From contig NW_025407865.1 in NCBI RefSeq assembly GCF_003324165.1, positions 248,001-312,000 of the forward strand: DNA of 64,000 bases, written 5' to 3'. The notes beneath the pieces were generated by a model. The model searched no databases. It was not told the origin of the DNA and saw only the letters and a list, made by a program, of their open reading frames with translations. The DNA comes from Naegleria lovaniensis. Lineage: Eukaryota > Heterolobosea > Eutetramitea > Acrasida > Naegleriidae. A program made the position numbers and the translations under genes. Shown here piece by piece: positions 43,614 through 54,684 of this stretch. Position 1 is the first letter of the stretch, and every line of letters begins with the position of its first letter.

Positions 43614-46356
43614 ATGTCTGTTTCTCAACGAAAGGATCAACTTCCTTCCGATGTTACACCACTCGTTTATCGGCTTCATCTAAACCCAAATCTTGAAACG
43701 TTTGAATTTAGTGGAGAGGAGTCGGTTGATCTCAAGATTAATGTGAATCCAAATCAAATTACTCGAATTGTTGCCAACAGCAAGGATTTAAATATTCGTG
43801 AAGCCTATTTGATGATTCATCACCAAAGAGTCAATTTCAAAAACATTGGCTTTGATATTGAGAATGATCAGATCATTTTCGAATTGAATGATTCGTTGGA
43901 AGTGATCATGAACAATATGCCACGTGATGACGAAAAGGCATTGGAAATCATCACACTACATATCAAGTTTACAGGAGAATTGAACGATAAACTATGTGGA
44001 TTTTATCGTTCAAAATATATCCGGGATGGTGTTGAAAAATATGCAGCCGTAACTCAATTTCAACCAGCGGATGCAAGAAGAAGCTTTGTGTGTTGGGATG
44101 ATCCTGCTTTCAAGGCCATCTTTGAAATTTCCCTTGTTGCTCCAAAAACTCACATAGCACTCTCTAACATGCATTGTATGGAAGAAACAGATATAGATGA
44201 TACGAGAAAGCTCCACAAATTTGCACCAACTCCTCCCATGTCAACTTATTTAGTGGCATATATTGTTGGAGAGTTCGATTATGTCGAAACAATTTCATCA
44301 GAAACACACCATCCGGTTCCTATCCGTATTTACACACCGGTTGGAAAGAAGGACCAAGGTCTATTTTCATTAGATGTTGTGGCAAAAGTATTGCCATTAT
44401 TTGAAAAATATTTTGACATGCCTTACCCATTGACAAAGATTGATTTGATTGCAGTATCACAATTATCATTTGGTGGCATGGAGAATTATGGGCTCATTAC
44501 ATTCCGTGAACAGATTTTACTTGTTGATCCTGTGAACACGTCAGCGCTTGCTAAGCAAACAGTTGCCATTGTGGTGGCACATGAATTGAGTCACCAATGG
44601 TTTGGTAATTTGGTCACTCCCAAATGGTGGGAAAGTCTTTGGTTGAATGAAGGTAAGTGGAATCACTTTTTGATCCACTTTTTCAATATTTTCGAAATAT
44701 TCCTAATTGAAAATACTGTATATATATTCAAAAGGTTATGCAACATATTTAGAATACTTCGCCATCGATTGTTTGTATCCTGAATGGCGTGTCTTTGAGC
44801 AATTTATTTATAGCGATTTTTATAGAGCATTCGCATTAGATGGTTTAAGAAATTCTCATCCTGTTGAAGTTCCTGTAAATTCTGCGGCTGAAATTGATGA
44901 AGTGTTCGACGCAATTTCATACAGCAAAGGCTCATGTTGCGTGCGTATGTTAATTGAATGGTTGGGTATTGAAAACTTTAGAAAAGGAATGATTCAATAT
45001 TTGAAAAAGTATAAATTCTCCAATGCGAGCACGAATGATTTGTGGAACTGTTTAAGCGAGGTATTGGAAGTGGACGTTGCTTCTGTCATGAGCTCGTGGA
45101 CCTTAACAACAGGTTATCCTATTGTTTCTGTTACTGAAGGAAATGTTGGTGGAATGGATACTCGAAATTTGGTCCTGACTCAACACAGATTTGTTGAAGA
45201 TATTGGAGCAGATATTAATAACCCTTCGATTTGGTCCGTTCCAATTTCATACATCATTTGCAATTCGGACGATTCAACATCTGAGCAAAAAGTGTTGATG
45301 AGAGAAAAAGAAATTGTTATTTCTGTTCCTGCAAATATGAAATGGATCAAATTTAACAAGAATCAAGTTGGTTTTTTCCGTGTGAATTTTAGAAATGATC
45401 AGTATTATGCCAACTTGGTTCTTCCCATTAAGAACAAACAATTGTCTCCAATTGATCGAATGTCTATCATTGAAGACGCTACTAGCCTATCGAAATGTGG
45501 AATTGTACCAATTGAACAAGTTCTCTCCTTGTTTTCTGCTTATTCCACTGAGGATAATCACACAGTATTGTCGAGTGTTGCTTCATGCCTAAACACCATT
45601 GGTAACCTGATCAAAAATGAGAATGAACACATACAGCAAAAGTTCAATGCATTTGCACGATCAATTTTCGTTCACTTGAGAGACGAGCTTGGATGGGAAC
45701 CAAAACCGAACGAAGACCATTTAACAGGCATGAAACGAACCCTTGTGATGAATACCTTGTTACAATACAAGGACGAGAAAACCATTCAACAAGCTCTCTC
45801 GAAATTTGAAAATTTCCTAAACAATCCACAATCGCTCATTCCTGATCTTCGAAGCGTTGCATACTCAGCAGCTGTTATGCATGGCAGGGATTCATTCCAA
45901 CAGGTATGGAGAGTTTACGAGAGCTCTGATTTAACAGAAGAAAAAATCCGAGTGTTAAAATCGATTGGATTGACACAAGATGGAGAGTTGTTACAACAGA
46001 CATTGAATCGTGTGTTGGATGGTTCAGTACCCACTCAGAACATTTCATACATGCTGATGGGACTATCCCAAAATGCAAAAGCTTGCACTTTAATGTGGAA
46101 ATATTTCTTTGAAAATTATACTGCAATTAGAGAAAAATTTGAGAGTGGTTTACTCTTTGGAAGAATTATCAAGTTGTTTACTGAAAACACCATAGATGAG
46201 AATGAAGTCATTCAAATTAAGGACAATTTAGAAAAGATCAAAACCAAAGCAATACAACGAACAGTGGATCAGGTGAAAGAATCTATTACTCTCAACAGCA
46301 AATGGAGCGCCTCATGCAAGAATGATATCATTTTTTGGCTCAGTAATAACTTGTAG
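43614..46356 (+). CDS. M1 family zinc aminopeptidase (puromycin-sensitive type), two exons
   Basis: The exons are 43614-44652 and 44735-46356; the 82-nt GT-AG intron is in phase 1 and interrupts WLNEG/YATYLEYF. The protein has 886 residues. It shows the GAMEN-type exopeptidase motif as GGMENYG (near residue 286) and the zinc site HELSHQWFGN (residues 323-332), with the third ligand in SLWLNEG. The C-terminal ERAP1-like helical domain follows. M1 enzymes remove N-terminal amino acids from peptides. There is no signal peptide, so a cytosolic enzyme like puromycin-sensitive aminopeptidase is likely. The start chosen is MSVSQRKDQLPSDV; an upstream in-frame ATG at 43572 would overlap the PAS gene and is less likely. 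Confidence 0.95.
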
Positions 46357-46626
46357 AAAGTTTGCTCCAGTTGTAATCTGCAACCTTCCATCCGCAGGTT
46401 AGTATTGATCGGGTCACTACTTAGTTTCGAAACTAAGTATTTCTGGTATTACTGATCACACGAATTGGTAATATTTTGCGGTGTTACGTCTCATTCGGCA
46501 TTCCTTTTCACACACGGACAAATGAACATTCATGGCCATTTAAAATATTTCATAGTGCGCGAATACGTTTCCATTCACAAAAAAATCTATTTTACATCCT
46601 GCACCATTGAATTTCACTTGCGCATA
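46357..46626. other. Short intergenic with a perfect palindrome
   Basis: This 270-bp stretch separates the aminopeptidase and macroglobulin genes. It holds a perfect 22-bp palindrome (46418-46439). An in-frame ATG at 46522 could extend the macroglobulin N terminus, but the extra residues show no signal peptide. Confidence 0.4.
46418..46439. repeat. Perfect 22-bp palindrome
   Basis: Each arm is TACTTAGTTTC and its exact complement follows with no loop, centred on TTCGAA. It lies 62 bp after the aminopeptidase stop. It could be a dimeric protein site or a transcript-end hairpin or cruciform. Confidence 0.85.
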
Positions 46627-49600
46627 ATGACCATAGCCAGCAACGAATCTAATCAAGTCAAGGAAGCCATCCGCATCATTGTTCGAGAACCTTTGCCAGA
46701 AGACATTAGCGGTTCTCTCCTGTTGGCAGAACACAAGAAAGAGGAAAAGCCACAACAAAAACCGCATGAAGTTACCGCACTTGCAGAACAAGAGACTCAA
46801 AACTTGTTGAAGAGATTGCCAGAGATTCAAACACAAGATATTACTCAAGATGAGAAGGACTGTTTCGTTAGGTAAGTTATTATTTTTGATAATATTATTC
46901 ATGTTGTTGATCCATCATTTTGTGTGACATGATGATCATTTTCAATAATGTATCCAAAAACATCAGAGAACCATCATTGAAGGCACCTGTAACTGCTGAA
47001 ACTGTTCTCCAAGCGTTTCCTCCCGCTGACGATCGCCATGCAAAGCCAGCAGAGCTCATTGAAGAGGAGAAAAAACTGTTAGGATCAGAACTTTCTATTG
47101 TTCGTTACTTACCTGAAGGTATCATTGAGGACGCATCTGTTCCTCGTGTCAGTATCACATTTTCACAGCCCATGATTGCAGTTTCCACTGTGGATCAAAT
47201 CGAACGCCTTGAGAATGTTCCTGTGAGTATTGAACCGCTTCCAAAGAAGGGAGGAAAATTCAAGTGGTTAGGAACAAAGACACTTGTGTATGAACCAGAG
47301 TACCGTTTTGACATGTCCACGAAATACACCGTTACCATTAAGGCTGGAACTACCTCTGCCATTGGAGGAGTGCTGAAGAATGACGTTAGTTTTTCCTTCG
47401 AAACTCCTCGACTCAACCTCCAGAATCAATTGCCAAAGTATCATCATTCATTTCCAATGGATGAATTCCCAATCTATTATTTGGAATTTGACCAAGAAAT
47501 TGATCCTTCCACTGTTTTGAGTTATGTGGAATTGGATTCCAATGCTGAAAATGCTCACCTGAAACTTATTCACGATGGAAGAACTGAAACAATTGCTGTC
47601 AAAGAATATGTATCAAATCTTTTGAAGGAACATAACTTGGAGAAGAAGGCACCTGAAATATACCATTCTTACATCAGAAAACTCGAAAACGCACCAAAAG
47701 GAAGACATTTATGGTTTACTGCTAAATGTCAGAATAGTCGCCAACTTGAAAACCTCACATTTTCCATCAAACAAGGATTGAAAGGTTTAGAAGGTCCATT
47801 ACCAACAGAAAAGCCATTCATCTTTAAGGTTAAGAATTATCCTCCTTTCAAAATTACCAACTTGTCTCAGGATCACAAAACACTTCCCCTGCAACCATTG
47901 CAAATTAATTTCTCTAACACTATTGACTTGGAAAAGTTTGATGAGACAACTGTGACTGTAGAACCAGCCATTGTAGGAATGAATCTCATTCCCAATGGAT
48001 CCTCTCTCACCATTGGTGGAAAAACTAAGGGAAGAACAACCTATAAGGTGACTTTGAATGAAAACACCTTACAGGATGTATGGGGACAAAAATTGACGGG
48101 ACCGAATACCTTTTCTACTCAAGTTGGAAGTGCATCTCAATCACTACAAGCTCTTCAGAAAGGCGTTATTGTGTTGGATCCAACCATTAACACAAAACCA
48201 AGCTTCTCTGTGGTCACCATGAATTTAAAGGCCATTCATTGTCGAGTATTCCAAGTGGAACCCGAGGAATACAAGGATACTACACTACATTTGAATGTCC
48301 ACACCGAAAATGAATTTCAATATCCTGGAAAACAAGTATTTGATGCCACTATTAACACCAATGGACAAGAGGATGAACCATGTGATACCGATATTGATCT
48401 CTCATTGTTTTTGCAATATCCAAAAGAAAATTTGGGTCATTTGTTTGTTGTCGTAGAACCAGATGAACAAAGCTGGAAATCAGATTGGAAATATAGACCT
48501 ATTTATTCGGCATGGATTCAAGCGACCAAGATTGGTTTGGATGCCATTTATGACAGTTCTGATTCTACCTTTTATTTCTGGGCAAATTCATTGGTTGATG
48601 GTAGCATTATTAAGGAAAACATTTCTGTGAAATGTGGAGACGTTTCTGCCACACCCGATTCCGTTACAGGCATTGGTACAATGAAGAAGGAACCTACAAG
48701 CACATACGTGACCGTTATTGCCTCCCAAGGAAATGACAAGTGTTTCATTCCAAACATTTACATTAATCATTATCGTTCATCCGATATTGCTTATCAAATA
48801 TTTAATGATCGGGGATTGTACAAGCCAGGTGAAACTGTGTCCCTTAAAGGAATTGTCAGAAGAGCTGAGAGAAATGAATCAAAGAAGATTTTCAACTTGA
48901 CCATTCCAAAACCAAAGGAACCCATTGAATTTACTGTTGTTGATTCTCGTTCAAGCAAGTATCACTCTGGAACTGTTTCTCTCTCAGAAAATGGTACTTT
49001 TGATTTGACATTCCAAGTTCCTGATAATGTCAATTTAGGAGAACATAATATTTGTTTTACTGGTTTTACTCACATGTATCATTACTTCAAGGTACAAGAA
49101 TTCAGAACACCCGAGTTTACTTCTCAATGCAATGTCGTTGCAGGAAATTATGTGGTCAATGGTTCAGCAGCTCTCTGTACAACACGAGCTGAATACTACA
49201 GTGGAGGCGCCATTTCAGGTGGAAAATGTTCGTACACTATTTCACAATCGCACACCAGTTATAGTCCACCCAATCGTAGAGAATATTCCTTTGGAGAAGA
49301 AGAATCCTCAGTTTATAGTCACTTTTTCAGAAGAGGAAACAAATACTTGTATCATCGCTTCTTGCCATCCACAGAAACCTTTGAGGGAACGACGGATATG
49401 AATGGTGAGCATCAAATTGCACTAAAATTCGAGGAAACTGAGAGAGCTCAAAAAGTACCTGTTTCAGTCTCCATTGAATCCACCGTTCAAGATATTAACC
49501 GACAAACCATTTCGGCATCCACCTCTCTGTTAGTCCATCCTTGCAAGTACTATTGTGGTATCAAGTTTTCCAAACAGTTCACTAAAGCCAATTCACCCGT

Positions 49601-52600
49601 AAATGTTTCTCTCATCACTACTACGATTGATGGAGAATTGGTTCCTAATTTTGAGATGGAACTTGTAGTGACAACATTTGTCGATGTGAAAAAGGGATAC
49701 AAGTACGAACAAGAAAAAGTAGAGGTCATGAAGAACGTGGTCAAATCAAGTGGAGAAGGTCCTGTTGAATTTCCTGCAGTTTTTGAAACAGGTGGTTCCT
49801 ATGAGTTCCATGTGACCATTCGTGACAAGGAAAGTGGCTTGACCAATTTTTGTTCTAAATCACTTTTTGTCACAGGAGGAAAGAATACACAAGAAGAACG
49901 AGTTGGAACACGATTAAGACAAAAACAATTACTCCTCGTCCCAGATAAGAAAGAATACAGCGTTGGAGATGTTGCAACTATTCTCATTCAATCTCAAATC
50001 GATGGACATTTATACGGAGTGTTGAATACAGAATTGGATGGAATTGTTGGAAATCCAATTCCAATTGAAATTGATCCTTCAGTTGGTTTTGCTGAATATT
50101 CCTTTACTGTAACGAAGGACCACATTCCACAAATGTCTGTCAGTGTTGAGATGAATGGATCTGAATCAAAATTGGATGCTTTCGGTAACACACTGGAAAA
50201 TGAGCCCAAGAAACCAGCATTCGCCACCGGATCTTGTACGATTTATGTTTCCAAATTAAGTCATGCATTGACCGTGGAGGCCGTTCCTGAAAAGACATTC
50301 CTCACACCTGGTTCTGCAACTTCAATACATATTAAGGTACAAGATGCTCTCACACAACAACCCATGCCAAATAGTGAAGTATGTGTTATTGCTGTCGATG
50401 AGGCAGTATTGGCATTAAGCAATCACGCTATTTGCAATCCTTTAGATGTTTTTATTATTCAACGATCTCACTCTTACAGATCTCGATATTCTATCAGGAA
50501 TCATGTGTTTGTCAAGAGTTTGGACGGCATTGTATTTAGTGATGAGGATGTTCATTTGGAGAGGCGATCTTTCTTTGGTGCCCGTGGTGGTCGTTTAGTT
50601 AGTGCCAAATCTGCTACGTTTGCAGGATCAATTACAACCACTGCTGCCACATTCTCATTGGCCTCCAGTACAGTACAACAAAGCTCTTTCGAAGGAATGA
50701 GCTACGACGTGGTTTCTTCTGAACCTATTTCTATTCGAAGTAACTTTAATCCTCTCGCAGTTTTTAGTCCACGAGTGATCACCAATGAGAATGGAGAAGC
50801 CACTGTGAAGTTAACATTGCCTGACAATTTAACAAAATACAGAATTACTGCAGTTGCCTTGAATGGTGAAAGTCACTTTGGTATGACTGAATCGAACATG
50901 GTGGCACAGTTGCCTTTAAATATTAGACCCTCTCTTCCAAGATTTTTGAATTTTGGTGACAAGGCAGAATTTTCTTGTGTGTTGCAAAATCAAACTCCAA
51001 TTGATTTGGAAGTTCATATTGCCACTCGATTTACTAATTTGGGATTGTTAGATGAATCCAAGAGAGGTCTCAAAGTGAAAATTCCTGCTCTTCAACGATG
51101 TGAACTTTCGTTCCCCATGACCACTCAACGCGTTGGTATTGCTAAATTCCAAATTGCTGTCTCCATTGCTAATCACGAAATTAAATTCGCAGATGCTGTC
51201 GAAAAAGAAATTCGAGTTTTCACTCCATCCACTACTGAAGGATTTGCCACTTATGGAGAAATTGATTCAACCAATACCAGCAACAGTGGAGCTGTTGTAC
51301 AACCTATTCGCGCTCCTGAACGAAGTGTTGATTTACAATTTGGTGGACTACGCATTTCAACCAGTTCTACTGCTCTTTCCACTCTCACAGATGCCTTCTT
51401 GTACTTGTACACTTATCCATTTGACTGTTGTGAACAAGTTTCAAGTAAGATTTTAACGATTGTTGCCTTGAAAGACGTTCTTAAAGCATTCAATGTACCA
51501 GAGTTACCAACAGATTTTGAAATTACCAAGACTTTAGAAGATAGTATTAAGGTGTTGGAGAGTAGACAACATTCCTCTGGTGGTTATTCGTTCTGGGCCA
51601 ATTACAGTTACGCAGAAGTGTCTCCATATATCACTTGTCATGTCGCTCATGCCTTTGCTAGAGCAAAGATTGCTGGATATCAAGTGAGTGAAACTACCAT
51701 CTCCAAGTTATTGGAAGTTCTAAAAACCATTGAAAATTATTGTAGACATTACTCAGACGAGTCTTTACATTCTATTAAGGCATATGCCTACTATTGTTCA
51801 GCTCTCTTGGGAGATTACAGTGTGAAACAATTGACAGAAAATTTGTACACTCAAGTGAAAAAATCGAATTTGGAAAGTTTGGCATGGGTTGTGATTACAT
51901 TGTATTTGTGTAATTCCAAAACAATTACGTCAACAATATCAGAAATTATTCATGACATGTGTCAGAAAGTGAATGAGACAGCACAAACAGCACATTTCGT
52001 TACAAGTTATGGAGATGTTCAAAGCTCTCGTCTCATCATGCTTCATTCCGACCGAAGAACCGATGGTATTTGTTTAGAAGCGCTCTTGACCATTACTCCT
52101 GAAAACTCACTCATTCCTAAACTCGTGAAAGGATTATTAGCACACAAAAAGAAAGGAAGATGGTCCAATACTCAAGAAAATGCTTTCATTTTGTTGGCAC
52201 TCAACACCTACTTCAGAACCTTTGAAGGAGTGACTCCAAATTTCTGTTGTCGAATGTGGTTAGGTGAGGAGTATTGTGGTGAGCAACAATTTTTGGGTCG
52301 TTCTCGTGATGAAAAATTAGTGAACATTCCAATGAAGTATTTGGTAGAAGATCAAAACAATAATGAGGAACAAGTTACAAATACTACCAAGACTTTGGTC
52401 ATTTCCAAAGAAGGAGTAGGACGACTCTATTATAGAGTTGGCTTGGATTACACACCAAAGAATTTAATTCTCGAACCAATCGATTATGGATTCCAAGTCA
52501 ATAGAATTTACGAAGCAGTTACTCCAAACGCGCAAGATCATGTCCAATTTGATGCCACCAAAAATGTTTGGAAATTTAAGGCAGGAGAATTAATTCGAGT

Positions 52601-52967
52601 GAAAGTTTCTGTGACCAACACAAGTCGCAGGTATCATGTTGCATTGGTAGACATGTTACCTGCTGGATTGGAACCCATAAATCCAGAACTGAAGGGTGCT
52701 CAAGCCAGTGCTGTATTGAGCGCAGGAGATGCAAACAAAAACACTTACTGTTGGTGGACTCGTCCTTGGTATGAACATTGCAATATTCGAGATGAACGTG
52801 TGGAGACGTTTGCGTCATTGTTGAGCGAAGGTATTCATGAATTTAATTATGTGGCAAGAGCAACCAGTGTTGGAAGCTTTGTTATCCCACCAGCTAAGGT
52901 AGAGGAAATGTATTGTCCTGAACTGTTTGGACGATCTGGTACTTTATTTGCAGAAGTGTTCGAATAA
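46627..52967 (+). CDS. Bacterial-type alpha-2-macroglobulin with thioester (two exons)
   Basis: The exons are 46627-46871 and 46967-52967; the 95-nt GT-AG intron is in phase 2. The protein has about 2081 residues. It resembles bacterial alpha-2-macroglobulins such as YfaS: Ig-like and macroglobulin domains (ENVPVSIEPLPKKGGKFKWL, VYEPEYRFDMSTKYTV; IFNDRGLYKPGETVSLKGIV), a likely bait region near residues 1290-1330, and an A2M domain (FSPRVITNENGEATVKLTLP). The thioester motif reads YPFDCCEQ near residue 1569, with Cys and Gln in the required C-x-x-Q spacing (bacterial form CLEQ). The thioester-domain helices and a receptor-like C terminus follow (AGELIRVKVSVTNTSRRYHV). These proteins trap proteases. 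No signal peptide is visible, so cytosolic location or unusual export is inferred; bacterial origin by transfer is possible. Confidence 0.85.
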
Positions 52968-53035
52968 TAATTAGTTTGCAATGATAGCAACAGGAAATGA
53001 ATTTATATCTTTCGCGTTGCTCTTACCTTCTTGCA

Positions 53036-54640
53036 TCATTTCTTGCTGTGTTCAGTAAGTGTCTTTGCTACACCAACAACATCTAAAAGTGAATGGAGGG
53101 CTGTGTTGAACAACTTTCTTCCTGATGAAGTAACATTTTGAAAAACGTGAGCAACAATATTGACCATCACACCCTGGTTGTCTAGTGCGGATTGTATAGT
53201 GACGCTGTTGTTTTCAATGAATTCGTTCGCTTCGTCATCGATAAGGGTGGTCAGCTGAGAGCCATCCCAGCAGTACAATCCTGGCATACATGAAGGCTTT
53301 GAAACGTTTGGCGTTGACAATGGGTTTACGATTGAATAGTCGTTCCAAATGGACAGCGTGACTGATGTATTCGTTGTAACTGCAACCATACCTTTTTGTT
53401 GAAGAACACGATTACAAGCAATATCTCCTTTGTTTACCTTCAACGAAATAATAACTGAGCTTTGGTTTACGATGAAATGGCATTTGGAAATACGGCTTCT
53501 GAGTGTAGCCACATTTCACTTCATTAGATAAATAGTCTACAATCTTTGGAGAAATTCCTGATAGTTTCTTCACCAATGCAAAATCATTCTTCAAAGAAAT
53601 ATTGACATATTTGAAAATGTCAGGATTGTGTCTACATCCGTCTGTAACAATTGCTTCATCTGCAACTAAATCTGAAGGCATGTATTCAATCACTTCTGGA
53701 GCTTCTTTTATCATTTGCCAGAGCACATTTTCGAGGAATAACTTTTTTTTACAGACTTTCTCAGGAATATATCGCAGTAAATCGGCTTTTTTGCAATACT
53801 TTTGCAAAAAATTCAGATCTTCAAAAACGGATGCCTGTGCATATTTGAACAGTCTAACGTTCACATTAAACACTTTTTCAAGGTCTTCGTTGTCACGAAT
53901 ATTGACATCCTCACAAACAGGAAAGAGCAGTTCGAAGAACCATCTTCTTTTGTTTTTTGCTTTTAAATGTTGTTCACCGCCATCGTACTTATATGCAAGT
54001 TCTGAAATACTATGATCATCCTTCATAAACTCTTCAAAAACCTCGGTTCTTTTAGAACAGTTTTCGTCTTTCAACTTTTCTAGCATCTTTCTAATCTCGC
54101 GATTGGATGAGTGGAGAAGCGAAATAAGCCGGCCAATGCATTTTAACGCTTCTTCATGAGAAATAACTCCTCCATACCCGTTCTGGTTTGGTTTATGTTC
54201 AACCTCCACGATTTCTAATGAATGGGGGATTACACATAATGGCATACAAACATATTTTGTTTAATTGACCAAACCTAATCCACACCAAAGAACAATGTTT
54301 TTTTGATAAGTAGTTATTGAGATCAGACTCCCAAAAAACGTATGTTTGTATGTCATTATCTGTCACCTCAATGAATGGTCTATCTTGATATAAACATTTT
54401 CTTCGTGGAAGCGACAAGGACCATATTTTTGAATTCTGACAAAAAGTTCCAGCATTACTTGAAATATCATACGATCGTTTAGCCGGTCAGCAGCTTCTGT
54501 GAGTAACATGCTGGTGTGATCGTTATTGTCAACGATCTGAGAAGCTGATGTTCCCCTTTCTGATGACGTTGCTGGTTTTCTTTTCTTGTTGCTGCTACGA
54601 ACAGGGTCGTAAATTTGGTCTCGGCACAGTTTTGGTCAGA
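53036..54640 (-). pseudogene. DUF4116-like gene broken across several frames
   Basis: Coding-like stretches lie in order on the minus strand but in different frames: 54640-54363 (open, AADRLNDRMIFQVMLELFV), 54417-54199 (VTDNDIQTYVFWESDLNN), 54245-53412 and 53512-53036. The third is the core and shows DUF4116-type ~48-residue repeats: DLLRYIPEKVCKKKLFLENV, then APEVIEYMPSDLVADEAIV, then NPDIFKYVNISLKNDFALV. DUF4116 proteins are abundant in Naegleria-like amoebae and of unknown role. The last stretch (residues SIWNDYSIVNPLSTPNV...) does not look related and may be a foreign tail. No GT-AG intron of normal size explains the joins, so decay with about three frame breaks is likely, though sequencing error or unusual splicing remain possible. 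The intact core alone could still make a 270-residue product. Confidence 0.55.
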
Positions 54641-54684
54641 TTGTGCTTGGGTTGCATATTCTTTCTGCCAAAAAAATATCTAAT

